Below, one piece after another: positions 34,540 to 43,549 of a DNA stretch of 64,000 nucleotides (position 1 is its first letter; the number at the start of each line of letters is the position of its first letter). Below the pieces are notes generated by a model, which had not been told where the DNA came from, searched no databases, and saw nothing but the letters and a program-made list of their open reading frames with translations. Made by a program: the position numbers and the translations under genes. Source of the stretch: Chitinophaga alhagiae (GTDB taxonomy: Bacteria; Bacteroidota; Bacteroidia; Chitinophagales; Chitinophagaceae); assembly GCF_003568665.1 (NCBI RefSeq), contig NZ_QXMH01000003.1, forward strand, positions 531,772 to 595,771. The letters are read 5' to 3'.

Positions 34540-35907
34540 ATGCCATCTTCTTCCGCCACCATTACCGGCGCTGCGCCCGCCAGGCTGCATCCGCTTATTA
34601 TCATCGGCGCACTATTTTTCATTTTCGGGTTCGTGACCTGGCTCAGCTCGGTGCTCATCCCCTACCTGCAGATAGCCTGCGAGCTGAACAGTTTCCAGTC
34701 TTACCTGGTGGCATTTGCTTTTTATATTTCGTACTTTGTAATGGCCGCCCCTTCAGGCTGGCTGCTGAAAATAACGGGATACAAAAAAGGGATGTCTGCC
34801 GGGCTGCTGCTGGTAGCCGCCGGCTCCCTGCTGTTTGTGCCGGCGGCCATGTACCGCCAGTACATCATTTTTCTAACAGGGCTTTTTGTGCAGGGCGCGG
34901 GGCTGGCCGTGCTGCAAACCGCGTCCAACCCGTACGTTACCATACTGGGGCCGGTAGAAAGCGCGGCGCGCAGAATGAGCATCATGGGCATTTGCAATGG
35001 TGTAGCCGGTATTGTGGCCCCGCTGATACTCGGCGCCGTTATACTGAGCGATGCGGACGGGCTGGTGGCAGACCTGCAACGGATGACCGAGGCGCAAAAA
35101 ACCGCCGCGCTCAACGGGCTGGCGCAGAAAGTGATCATACCTTATATCGTGATCACAGCGCTGCTGCTGGTGCTGGCAGCGCTCATTTACCGCTCTCCCC
35201 TGCCGGAAATTTCGCCGGAAGAAGACGTGGAGGAAAACAATATGCCTGCGCAACAAAGCAGCGCAGGCGGGCACAACACAGTACGGGAAGACGCGGGAAC
35301 AGCCTCAACGGCCAGAGACAATGCTGAAAAAGGCAGCGTTTTCCAGTTCCCCTATCTGCTGCTGGGCGTATTCACGCTGTTCTTGTACGTGGGCGTGGAA
35401 GTAATTGCGGGCAATACCATTATCAGCTATGGCGCGTACCAGGGCATCAGGCTGTCTACCGCCCGCTTCTTTACGTCTTTTACGTTGCTGGCCATGCTGG
35501 GCGGCTACCTGGCCGGTATTGTACTGATACCGCGCTACCTGAGCCAGCAGGCGGCGTTGAAATACTCCGCGCTGCTGGGCATTGTGTTTTCGCTGGCCGC
35601 CATTTTTACGACCGGCTACACGTCTGTATTGTTCATTGCCCTGCTGGGGCTGGCCAATTCGCTGATGTACCCGGCCATATGGCCGCTTTCCATACACGGC
35701 CTGGGCCGGTTCACCAACGCCGGCGCCTCATTGCTGGTAATGGCCATCAGCGGTGGCGCGGTGCTGCCGCTGGCCTATGGCAAGCTGGCGGATGCCTTCA
35801 ATGAACAGCAGGCCTACTGGCTGGTAGTGCCCTGTTACATCGTGATCGGGCTCTTTGCTATAAAAGGGCATTTGATAGGGCGGAAAAAAGAACTGTCAAA
35901 CCTATAA
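34540..35907 (+). CDS. MFS sugar permease, FucP/NagP-like
   Basis: 455 residues, about 12 membrane segments. Motifs FIFGFVTWLSSVLIPYLQIACELNSFQSYLVAFAFYISYFV and LQTASNPYVTILGP place it in the FucP/glucose-galactose/N-acetylglucosamine permease branch. A central cytoplasmic loop (about 225-265) is long and rich in Glu, Asn and Ala. It starts 5 bp after the ceramidase-like stop, and the kinase gene follows 9 bp later. Together with kinase and MurQ it should import MurNAc or a related amino sugar across the inner membrane. It is paralogous to the permease of the first locus (10892-12190), another parallel between the two loci. Confidence 0.88.
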   Translation: MPSSSATITGAAPARLHPLIIIGALFFIFGFVTWLSSVLIPYLQIACELNSFQSYLVAFAFYISYFVMAAPSGWLLKITGYKKGMSAGLLLVAAGSLLFVPAAMYRQYIIFLTGLFVQGAGLAVLQTASNPYVTILGPVESAARRMSIMGICNGVAGIVAPLILGAVILSDADGLVADLQRMTEAQKTAALNGLAQKVIIPYIVITALLLVLAALIYRSPLPEISPEEDVEENNMPAQQSSAGGHNTVREDAGTASTARDNAEKGSVFQFPYLLLGVFTLFLYVGVEVIAGNTIISYGAYQGIRLSTARFFTSFTLLAMLGGYLAGIVLIPRYLSQQAALKYSALLGIVFSLAAIFTTGYTSVLFIALLGLANSLMYPAIWPLSIHGLGRFTNAGASLLVMAISGGAVLPLAYGKLADAFNEQQAYWLVVPCYIVIGLFAIKGHLIGRKKELSNL

Positions 35908-35916
35908 AAAACATAC

Positions 35917-36771
35917 ATGTTACTGATCGCAGACAGCGGCTCCACCAAAACAGCGTGGTGCCTTGTGAATGAAGCGGGAGAAGAAAACTATTTCAATACG
36001 GAAGGGTATAATCCTTTCTTTGTATCCACAGATTACGCAGCCGGCTCCATCAGGGCCAGCTTTCCCGCCGAGGTCGATATCAACGCCGTTTCGCGGGTAT
36101 ATTTTTATGGCGCGGGCTGCCAGGACGGCAAGGAGCTGGATATGGAAGCTGCGCTGCGCCAGGTATTTACACACGCCGCGCACGTTTCCGCGGAGGTTGA
36201 CCTCTTGGCCGCCGCGCGCGGCCTGCTGGGCAACTCGCCCGGCTTTGCCGCCATACTGGGTACCGGCACCAATACCTGCCTGTACAACGGGCGCCAGATA
36301 TCAATGAACATAGACTCCCTCGGGTTTATGCTGGGCGATGAAGGGAGCGGTGCGGCCATCGGCAAAAAAATATTGTCAGATTTCCTTCGCCATAAAATGC
36401 CGGGCCATGTGCGGCAATTGTTTGAGAGCACTTACGGGTTGAGTGAAGCAACCATTATGCACCAGGTATACAAAGAACCATTGCCCAACCGCTACTGCGC
36501 CGGTTTCACCAGGTTCCTTTCCCTGCCTGACATAGATGAGGCTTATGCACAGGCGGTACTACGCGGCGCTTTTTCCGAGTTCTTCACCAACCTGGTCAGC
36601 TGCTACCCCGGTTACCGGGAGTATGCTTTCAACTGCGTGGGCTCGGTGGGTTATCACTTCCGGGAAACGCTGAACAGTGTTGCCGCCGCGTTTGGGATGC
36701 AAACAGGGCTTATTATACCAGACCTGATCGGGCACCTGGTAAAACACCACCGTCAGCCGGTAGCGGGCTGA
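35917..36771 (+). CDS. BadF/BadG-type amino-sugar kinase (probable MurNAc/GlcNAc kinase)
   Basis: 284 residues. ASKHA-fold kinase with the N-terminal phosphate-binding loop ADSGSTKTAWCLV, a connecting GAGCQDG segment, the second phosphate motif AILGTGTNTCLYNG and GFMLGDEGSGAAIGKKIL. This BadF/BcrAD subset includes N-acetylglucosamine kinases and the MurNAc kinase (MurK) found next to murQ in other Bacteroidota. The product, MurNAc-6-phosphate, is the MurQ substrate, so a MurK role is the simplest reading; GlcNAc kinase activity is also possible. Starts 9 bp after the permease stop. Confidence 0.88.
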   Translation: MLLIADSGSTKTAWCLVNEAGEENYFNTEGYNPFFVSTDYAAGSIRASFPAEVDINAVSRVYFYGAGCQDGKELDMEAALRQVFTHAAHVSAEVDLLAAARGLLGNSPGFAAILGTGTNTCLYNGRQISMNIDSLGFMLGDEGSGAAIGKKILSDFLRHKMPGHVRQLFESTYGLSEATIMHQVYKEPLPNRYCAGFTRFLSLPDIDEAYAQAVLRGAFSEFFTNLVSCYPGYREYAFNCVGSVGYHFRETLNSVAAAFGMQTGLIIPDLIGHLVKHHRQPVAG

Positions 36772-36833
36772 CCGGCGGCAGTTCTCCACAGGTGCAGGCA
36801 AAAAAGGCAGAATTGTCTTACCTTTTAACCGAG

Positions 36834-37346
36834 ATGAAACTGACAGACGCTATTTCCCTGCTCAAACCCGCCCATCTTGAGCAACCGCACCCACAGCACT
36901 GGGCCGATCTCGGCAGCGGCGAGCTGCTTTTTACCCATGCCCTGGGCAGCCTGCTGGCGCCGGGCAGCCGCATATTTGCGGTAGATAACATTGCCATGCC
37001 CCCGGAAAAAGGCCCGGTAGAAATTGTACCGCTTAAAGCGGACTTTGTACTGGATGAACTTCCGCTGGAAGGCCTGGACGGCATACTCATGGCCAATGCC
37101 CTTCACTACGTGGCAGACCCTGCCGCCCTGCTTCGCAAAACCGCCCCGTTTTTCAGGCAGCGCCCGCTCTTTGTAGTAGTGGAGTATGATACCGAAGTAC
37201 CGGTGCCCGTATGGGTGCCCCACCCTGTTTCTTTTTCCCGGCTGGGAAAACTGGCGGAGCAATTGGGGTACGCGGACGTAGCGCGGCTGGGCAACTATGA
37301 TTCCCGGTACGGCGGCGTGATGTATGCCGCGGTGGTGAGGGGATGA
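36834..37346 (+). CDS. Class I SAM-dependent methyltransferase
   Basis: 170 residues from the ATG at 36834 (MKLTDAISLLKPAHLE). A GTG 14 codons upstream would also work, but the chosen start begins at the first family-like helix. SAM-binding motif I is DLGSGELLFTHAL, the acidic loop IFAVDN follows, and ANALHYVADP matches the post-motif II region. Short and compact, without a recognisable substrate domain; targets cannot be guessed. The gene comes 62 bp after the kinase stop on the same strand, so it may be the tail of the operon or an independent gene. Confidence 0.8.
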   Translation: MKLTDAISLLKPAHLEQPHPQHWADLGSGELLFTHALGSLLAPGSRIFAVDNIAMPPEKGPVEIVPLKADFVLDELPLEGLDGILMANALHYVADPAALLRKTAPFFRQRPLFVVVEYDTEVPVPVWVPHPVSFSRLGKLAEQLGYADVARLGNYDSRYGGVMYAAVVRG

Positions 37347-37444
37347 TGCGGGCCCAGCCCGATTACCAGAATATTTTTTATTTTAGCGGCCTGTAGCATG
37401 AAGCAATTGCCGTAGAGCACGTGAAATATCACGAACGGTAAACC

Positions 37445-38404
37445 ATGCAAAAAAGACTTCCCGTAAACATCCGGGAAACAGACGCTCACCTGTTTGAGCC
37501 AGCCCTTGGCTTTGAAGCGCAGCCACCCGTCACATACCGGTTGCGCAATGCACAGGTGCTGAAAGGCAGCATTTTTGACCCGCACCAGCGGCGGTTCCAT
37601 ATTAGTTTTTCACATATACGCCCTGTACCCGCCAGGCGGCTGTTCAAAAAGCTGCTGATGCTGCCTTTGCCCGGCAAACAACTTGCAGAGGCTATCTGGA
37701 TAACGGACGAGTGGAGCCGGGAATATTTTCACTGGTTCTCTGATGCCCTTCCGCGACTAATGGCGGCTGAACAGTCAGGTTTCTACGGCCCGGTGCTGCT
37801 GCCGGAACACTATGCGCAGGTCCCTTTTGTACCACCGTCTCTCCACATGCTGGGCGCTACGCCGCTACACTACGATCCCCATAAAAAGCTGACGGTCAGC
37901 GAGCTGATAGTACCCGCCCATGCAGCGCCAACCGGGAATTACAACCCACAGCTGATCAACTTGCTGCGCAGCCGGTTTAACGCCGGTCATCAGAATGCTG
38001 CAGGTAAAAATATTTATGTGAGCCGCGCCAAAGCGGCCAAACGAAAGATCATCAACGAAACTCAGGTGGCGGGCGTATTTGCCCGCCACGGTTTTGAGGT
38101 ACACATTTTTGAAGATTACACTTTTGAGCAGCAGGTACAACTGGCCCGCTCCGCGAAAGTGCTGGCAGGGCTGCATGGGGCCGGGCTTACCAATATGCTG
38201 TTCATGCCCCGGGGCGGCAAGGTATTGGAACTTCGCAATGAACAAGACAGTCACAATAACTGCTTCTTTGCCATGGCCGCCGCGCTGGAGCATGACTATT
38301 ATTACCTGCTCAGTAAAGGCACTTCAACAGACACCTACCATGCTGATTTTTATGTGGACGTGGCTCCGCTGGAAGCCGTGGCAGCACAGCTGGCAGCAAG
38401 TTAG
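37445..38404 (+). CDS. Glycosyltransferase family 61 (DUF563) protein
   Basis: 319 residues, no signal peptide. GT61 hallmarks: WSREYFHWFSDALPRLMAA, the NIYVSRAKAAKRKIINE segment, FEVHIFEDYTFEQQVQLARSAKVLAGLHGAGLTNMLFMPRGGKVLEL and a late NCFFAMAAALEHDYYYL. In bacteria such enzymes usually build capsule, LPS or O-antigen sugars; the plant members xylosylate glycans and glycoproteins. It lies 98 bp after the methyltransferase gene and ends at a hairpin terminator. No other surface-polysaccharide genes are visible, so its acceptor is unknown. Confidence 0.88.
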   Translation: MQKRLPVNIRETDAHLFEPALGFEAQPPVTYRLRNAQVLKGSIFDPHQRRFHISFSHIRPVPARRLFKKLLMLPLPGKQLAEAIWITDEWSREYFHWFSDALPRLMAAEQSGFYGPVLLPEHYAQVPFVPPSLHMLGATPLHYDPHKKLTVSELIVPAHAAPTGNYNPQLINLLRSRFNAGHQNAAGKNIYVSRAKAAKRKIINETQVAGVFARHGFEVHIFEDYTFEQQVQLARSAKVLAGLHGAGLTNMLFMPRGGKVLELRNEQDSHNNCFFAMAAALEHDYYYLLSKGTSTDTYHADFYVDVAPLEAVAAQLAAS

Positions 38405-38411
38405 CGGGAAA

Positions 38412-38432
38412 GGGCCGGCTGATGGCCGGCCC
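38412..38432. terminator. GC-rich hairpin between convergent genes
   Basis: gggccggc (38412-38419) pairs with gccggccc (38425-38432) over a 5-nt loop; flanking gcggg/cccgc bases extend the stem. It lies between the GT61 stop and the convergent susD stop. No clear T-tract follows on either strand, so it may stall polymerase or protect 3' ends rather than be a classic intrinsic terminator. Confidence 0.55.
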
Positions 38433-38441
38433 CGCCAATAT

Positions 38442-40028
38442 CTATTTCCACAAAGGGTTCTGCTCCATGGCCTTATTCAGCGACATTTCCAGGCTGGGAA
38501 TTGGCAGCAGCTTGTGTTTCTCCGATACATTATTATACCCGCGCGTGGCGTACCGCAGGTTGGTGGGGGCCCCCTGCTGAATATCAGCGCCCACGGCCTT
38601 CATCACGGGTAAAAAGATCCCCCAGCGGATGAGATCAAATTTTCTCAGCGCTTCAAACGCCAGCTCACGGGCGCGCTCCTGCTGCATTTCTTTCAGAAAA
38701 TCTTCCTGCCCCAAACCGGGCGCCAGGTCTGCCTCTTCCGGATTGGTTGCGCCGGGCAGCAGCTTGCCGTAACCCCGCCGCCTCACCTGGTTGGTGGCCT
38801 CATAAGCCCTGGCGGAAGGCCCGCCGTTCACCGCGTTATCTGCCTCGGCGTACATCAGCAGCACATCGGCATAGCGGATGATCGGGAAATTGGTAGGCCC
38901 GTAATCCGTATTGCGGGGCAGCGCGGTCTCATATTTGCGCCGCCATTTGCCGCAGCTGCGGGAATAAATGTCTGTGGCGGCTTTGGGCACTTCTTCGGTA
39001 CCGTTGTTGCTCCTGAAGCTGTAAGGCGCTATACACCAGTCGCGCCGCAGGTCGTTTACATGGTACATCCTGTACAGCACGGCCGTAACGCCAATGCGCT
39101 CGTAGGCATAGCCTGCAATATTATCGCGGTTGAGGGTGGATGCATAGTTGACAAAGCGGCTGCCCATTTTGAGCGTGCTGTTATTGTTACCGTAAAATTC
39201 AATTTCCCAAAGCACTTCATTGAACTGCGTGTCGTACAGGTCTGCGCATTCGTTGATGAATACCTGCTTGTAGTCAGGGTTCAGCTGGTGTATGCCGGAT
39301 TGTATTACGCTATCTGCCCAGCCGCGCGCATCCTTGTATTTTTCCGTGTCTTTCAGCGGCTCCCCGGCCATGGTCAGGCAGACCCTTGCCAATACCCCCA
39401 TGATGGCGGTTTTAGACACATGTGTAGGTTTGCCTGTTACCGTATAACTGTTCACCAGGTCTTTGGCCACGGTCATATCGCTCAGTATCTGCCGGTACAC
39501 CTCACTGGCAGGCGTACGGGGATTGTCTGTGCTGCGGCTGTCTACAGACGGGTTGAGCAGCAGCGGCACGTCCCCGTACAGGCTCACCAGCTGGAAATAC
39601 ATGTAGGCGCGGAGGAACAGCGCTTCTCCGCGTATCACGTTACGGGCGCCTTCGTCCATCACCGGTTTGCCGATGTTGGCCAGCAGGTAGTTGGCGCGGT
39701 TGATGCCCATGTAAAGATCGCGCCACACGTTATTAACGTAAGTATCCGCGGTGTTATGGTCATACGCCATGGCGTTGGCCGTAGAGGTAGTGGACTTGTA
39801 AAACGCCTCATCGCTGCCATGCGCCAGGAAAAGTGACAGGTACAGGCCATAGGTGGCATCCTGCGCCAGGGCATTGTACACCCCGGCCAGCGCTTCATTC
39901 AGCTCCTGCTCCGTGCTGTAGAATTGTTCGGGAGAAGAAAAATCCTGCGGTTTGGTGGCCAGGAACTTTTTACAGGACACCGTGGAAAATAATATGATGC
40001 CAACTAACAATACAGTTGCCTTTTTCAT
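38442..40028 (-). CDS. SusD/RagB-family outer-membrane binding lipoprotein (pair 3)
   Basis: 528 residues with lipobox Cys19 (FSTVSC). SusD features: FLATKPQDFSSPEQFYSTEQELNEALAGVYNAL, EALFLRAYMYFQLVSLYGDVPLLL, the MYAEADNAVNGG helix and a C-terminal KLLPIPSLEMSLNKAMEQNPLWK. It belongs to a different branch from pairs 1 and 2 (no NPGW ending, different N-terminal box). It starts 12 bp after susC on the minus strand and is the last gene of the sigma/FecR/SusC/SusD set. No glycoside hydrolase is adjacent, so the substrate cannot be guessed. Confidence 0.95.
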   Translation of the reverse strand: MKKATVLLVGIILFSTVSCKKFLATKPQDFSSPEQFYSTEQELNEALAGVYNALAQDATYGLYLSLFLAHGSDEAFYKSTTSTANAMAYDHNTADTYVNNVWRDLYMGINRANYLLANIGKPVMDEGARNVIRGEALFLRAYMYFQLVSLYGDVPLLLNPSVDSRSTDNPRTPASEVYRQILSDMTVAKDLVNSYTVTGKPTHVSKTAIMGVLARVCLTMAGEPLKDTEKYKDARGWADSVIQSGIHQLNPDYKQVFINECADLYDTQFNEVLWEIEFYGNNNSTLKMGSRFVNYASTLNRDNIAGYAYERIGVTAVLYRMYHVNDLRRDWCIAPYSFRSNNGTEEVPKAATDIYSRSCGKWRRKYETALPRNTDYGPTNFPIIRYADVLLMYAEADNAVNGGPSARAYEATNQVRRRGYGKLLPGATNPEEADLAPGLGQEDFLKEMQQERARELAFEALRKFDLIRWGIFLPVMKAVGADIQQGAPTNLRYATRGYNNVSEKHKLLPIPSLEMSLNKAMEQNPLWK

Positions 40029-40039
40029 GCTAATTCTTT

Positions 40040-43000
40040 TTATAAGGTCAGGTTGAGGCCGAAGGTGATGGTTCTTGCGCGCGGGTATACGGAGTAGTCG
40101 AAGCCCGGCGTAAGGGCAGACTCAAAGGCAGACACCTCCGGGTCAAAGCCGGAATAGTTGGTCCAGGTAAACAGGTTCTGCGCGGAAGCATATACCCGCA
40201 GGCTGGAGAGCCGTATCCTTTTCAGCAGCTTTTGCGGGAAGTTGTAACCCAGCGCCACCGTTTTCAGCCGGAGGTAAGAGCCGTCTTCCACCAGCCGGGA
40301 GGAATACCCGAAATCCGCCGGGCCCAGGCCATTGGTGCGGAAGTAGGTATTGTTCTGGTTATCCGGCGTCCAGCGGTTGAGGTAGGTGGCAAACATGTTC
40401 TGGTGCATTCTGCCGCCGCCTTCAAAAATGATGCGGTTGGCATTGAACACGTCTTGCCCTACGGAGTACTGAAAAAACACGTTCAGGTCAAAACCTTTCC
40501 AGGAAAAGTTATTGGAAAACCCGCCCAGGTAATCCGGGTTGGGATCGCCTATCACGGTGCGGTCATCGGTATTCACCACACCATCGTTATTCCTGTCCTG
40601 GTACTTGATGTCTCCCGGCTGCGTAAGCGCGCGGTTGGTGCGGTAGGAGGCCACCTTGTCTTTCAGCACGTATACGCCCGGGCTGGTCTCATCAAAATCG
40701 CTGTACTGGTAATTCCCTTCCCAGGTGTAGCCATACAGCTGCGCAATGGGCGCGCCTATTTCCGCAATGTAGAGCGGCACCTTGCTGTAGTCCAGGTTCC
40801 AGGAGAGGATAGACAGCAGGGAGGTTTGGTTGTCTGCCAGCTGGAGCAGCCTGTTCTTGTTGAAAGCGATATTGAAGCTGGTGTTCCAGGTAAAAGCGCG
40901 GCCGCTCAATATGTCTGCGTTGAAGGTAAATTCAAGCCCCGCGTTCTCCACTTTGCCGATGTTCTTGAAAGCATTGGAGAAGCCCATGGAGGTGGGCACC
41001 TTGGCGTCCAGCAAGAGGTTGGAGGTTACTTTTTTATATGCGTCTACCTCCAGGGTGAAGCGTTGGTTGAAAAAGCCGAGGTCCAGGCCGAGGTTGGTCT
41101 GGCTCGTGCTTTCCCATTGCAGGCTTTGGGTGCCCAGCTCAGACAGCACAGCCGCCTTTACCGGCTGGTTGTCGAAGCTGTAGGCGGTAGCGGCCGGCAG
41201 GGTGATGGCGCTGAGGTACGCAAAATCATCTACCCGGTTGTTGCCGGTTACGCCGTAACTCAGTCTCAGCTTGGCATTGGAGAGGGCCCGCAGGCCCTTC
41301 ATGAAATTTTCCTCACTGAGGCGCCAGGCAACGGAGCCGGAGGGAAAATAGCCCCATTTGTTGCCGTCCGAGAACCTGGAAGAGCCGTCTGCCCGCATGG
41401 AAGCGGTGAGCAGGTATTTATCACGGAACGTATAGTTCACGCGGCCCAGGAAGGAAGCGAGCGCGGAAGAGGAGGCTTCGGAGTTGACCGTTACCGGCGT
41501 GCCCTCCCGCAGGCCGGCTATGCCCAGCGCTTCATTGGGCACCTGGTTGGCCGCATGGCCGTACTGCGCTATGTCAGATTGCTGTACCGTAAAACCTGCC
41601 ACGGCGTTGATGCGGTGAGAGCGGCCCAGCTGTTTGTTGAAGGTGATGGTGTTCTCGTTGAGGTAGCTGTTGCGCTCCACAAAATTCACCGAGCCGTTGA
41701 TGCCATAGTTTTTGCCGGCCTGTGTTTTCGGGCTGCCGGAAGGTGTTCTGGAATTATTGAACGCTTCGCGGCGTACCTTGTCTTTCGTCATGCCCCCTGT
41801 TATGCGCAGCTTGAAATGCTTGCCGATGTTGTGTTCCGCAAAAACGTTCACCATGGTGATGTCAGACACCAGCCGGCGGTGCTCGTTCTCCGCAGAGGTG
41901 ATGGGGTTGAAGCGAAAATCTCCCAGGGGGTCAACCACGTCGTCCACATCATCTTCCAGCAGGTCTGAAGAACCGCCTGAAACAGGGCGGTAGCCCCATA
42001 CGCTGTACATCAGGTTGGTGGAAAACACGGCGCCCCTGCCCGTTGCCGGCGATGTGCCGAACTTGTTGAGGTGGCTGAGGTTGGCGTTGATGCCTACCTT
42101 GAAATGCTTGTTGATGTCCTGCTCAAGATTGAACCTTCCCTGGTAACGGTTGTACCCGGTATTGACGATCACGCCGTCCTGGTTGAGCAGTGAGCCGGAA
42201 ATAGCATACCGGGTGGTTTTGGTACCGCCGGTGATCGAGATAAAATGGTTCTGCATGGGCTGCACGCCAAATATCTCGTCTTGCAGGTTGAGCCCTTTCA
42301 CGTTCCTGTAATCTTCCAGCGTTTTACCGTTGGCGAGGTACGCGGCGGTGGCCAGTACACTGTCACGCTCCAGCTGGTACTTCACAAATTCATAGGGCGC
42401 CATCAGCTCCATCTGCCGCAGGTTCTGCTGAATACCGTAATACCCGTTATACGTGATCACCGGCGGCCCTTCCTTTCCTTTTCTGGTGGTGATGATCACC
42501 ACGCCGTTAGCGCCACGGGCGCCGTAAATGGCAGTGGCCGAAGCATCTTTCAGCACTTCTATGCTGGTGATTTCCGCGGGATTGATGGCGTTATTGTCAG
42601 GGCTTTCCATAGGAAAACCGTCTATGACGTACAGCGGCGAATTATCCTGCGTAACGGAGTTATTGCCGCGGATCACTATTTTCATGTCCGCTCCCGGCTG
42701 CCCGTCTGAAGAGCTGACCTGCACGCCGGCCACACGGCCCGCCAGCGCTTCCTCAAAAGACCGTACAGGCGCTTTCTGGAAGTCTGCCATTTTCACGGAG
42801 CCGATGGCGCCGGTGAGATCGCGGCGGCGTACTTCGCCATAACCGGTTACCACCACTTCCCTGATAGCGGCGGAAGTAGGCTGGATGTATACCTCCAGCG
42901 AGGGGCCGGTTATCGTCACTTCCTTTTTTTCATACCCGATAAAACTCACCGATACGGTAGCGCCCCTGGACGCGGCAATGGTGAAACGGCCCTCCTGGTC

Positions 43001-43483
43001 TGTTACCGCGCGGGCATTACTGCCCTTTACGATAATGGACGCGCCAATAATGTTTTCGCCCGTTTCATGGTCTGTTACCCTGCCCCTCACAGTACTGTCT
43101 GCCCGCTGCTGCGCAGGCTGCGCCTCCTTCTTTTTGATAACGATCATTTTGTTATCAATAAAAAAGCTCAGCGGCAAACCGGCCAGGCATTTTTCCATAG
43201 CCTGCTCTACCGTAACGTTCTTCACCTGCAGGTCTACCTTGCCGGCGGCGTTGAGCAGGTCTTTGTCATACATAAAATCATAGCCGCTCTGCACCCGGAT
43301 CAGCCGCAGGATCTTTTCCAGCGGCGCATTTTTTTCGTTGATGGTAATGCTTTGCGCAAAACCCGTGGTAGCGGCGGCCTGTAGGGCTGTTGAAAACAGC
43401 AGCATCAGCAAGAGCTTCATAACAAGCGGAAATTTAACGGCATAGCGGTATCGCTTACCATGTGCGGTAATTTTTGAGAACAT
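40040..43483 (-). CDS. SusC/RagA importer with N-terminal STN signalling domain (pair 3)
   Basis: 1,147 residues, longer than the other two SusC proteins because of an STN (secretin/TonB N-terminal) domain at about 47-120 (ITINEKNAPLEKILRLIRVQSGYDFMYDKDLL...VTVEQAMEKCLAGLPLSFFIDNKMIVIKKK). A carboxypeptidase-regulatory-like domain (VRGRVTDHETGENIIGASI), the plug (EVVVTGYGEVRRRDLTGAIGSV, IEVLKDASATAIYGARGANGVVIITTRKG) and the barrel follow. STN-bearing SusC proteins relay ligand binding to a periplasmic anti-sigma factor, here the FecR protein encoded 66 bp upstream. The N-terminus MFSKITAHGKRYRYAVK is a long basic n-region before the signal helix. Confidence 0.96.
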   Translation of the reverse strand: MFSKITAHGKRYRYAVKFPLVMKLLLMLLFSTALQAAATTGFAQSITINEKNAPLEKILRLIRVQSGYDFMYDKDLLNAAGKVDLQVKNVTVEQAMEKCLAGLPLSFFIDNKMIVIKKKEAQPAQQRADSTVRGRVTDHETGENIIGASIIVKGSNARAVTDQEGRFTIAASRGATVSVSFIGYEKKEVTITGPSLEVYIQPTSAAIREVVVTGYGEVRRRDLTGAIGSVKMADFQKAPVRSFEEALAGRVAGVQVSSSDGQPGADMKIVIRGNNSVTQDNSPLYVIDGFPMESPDNNAINPAEITSIEVLKDASATAIYGARGANGVVIITTRKGKEGPPVITYNGYYGIQQNLRQMELMAPYEFVKYQLERDSVLATAAYLANGKTLEDYRNVKGLNLQDEIFGVQPMQNHFISITGGTKTTRYAISGSLLNQDGVIVNTGYNRYQGRFNLEQDINKHFKVGINANLSHLNKFGTSPATGRGAVFSTNLMYSVWGYRPVSGGSSDLLEDDVDDVVDPLGDFRFNPITSAENEHRRLVSDITMVNVFAEHNIGKHFKLRITGGMTKDKVRREAFNNSRTPSGSPKTQAGKNYGINGSVNFVERNSYLNENTITFNKQLGRSHRINAVAGFTVQQSDIAQYGHAANQVPNEALGIAGLREGTPVTVNSEASSSALASFLGRVNYTFRDKYLLTASMRADGSSRFSDGNKWGYFPSGSVAWRLSEENFMKGLRALSNAKLRLSYGVTGNNRVDDFAYLSAITLPAATAYSFDNQPVKAAVLSELGTQSLQWESTSQTNLGLDLGFFNQRFTLEVDAYKKVTSNLLLDAKVPTSMGFSNAFKNIGKVENAGLEFTFNADILSGRAFTWNTSFNIAFNKNRLLQLADNQTSLLSILSWNLDYSKVPLYIAEIGAPIAQLYGYTWEGNYQYSDFDETSPGVYVLKDKVASYRTNRALTQPGDIKYQDRNNDGVVNTDDRTVIGDPNPDYLGGFSNNFSWKGFDLNVFFQYSVGQDVFNANRIIFEGGGRMHQNMFATYLNRWTPDNQNNTYFRTNGLGPADFGYSSRLVEDGSYLRLKTVALGYNFPQKLLKRIRLSSLRVYASAQNLFTWTNYSGFDPEVSAFESALTPGFDYSVYPRARTITFGLNLTL

Positions 43484-43549
43484 TCAATTGCGTTATTTTA
43501 GTTGATAAAACCGGCGCTCATTCATCAGCGTTGGCCGGGGCCTCCTGGC

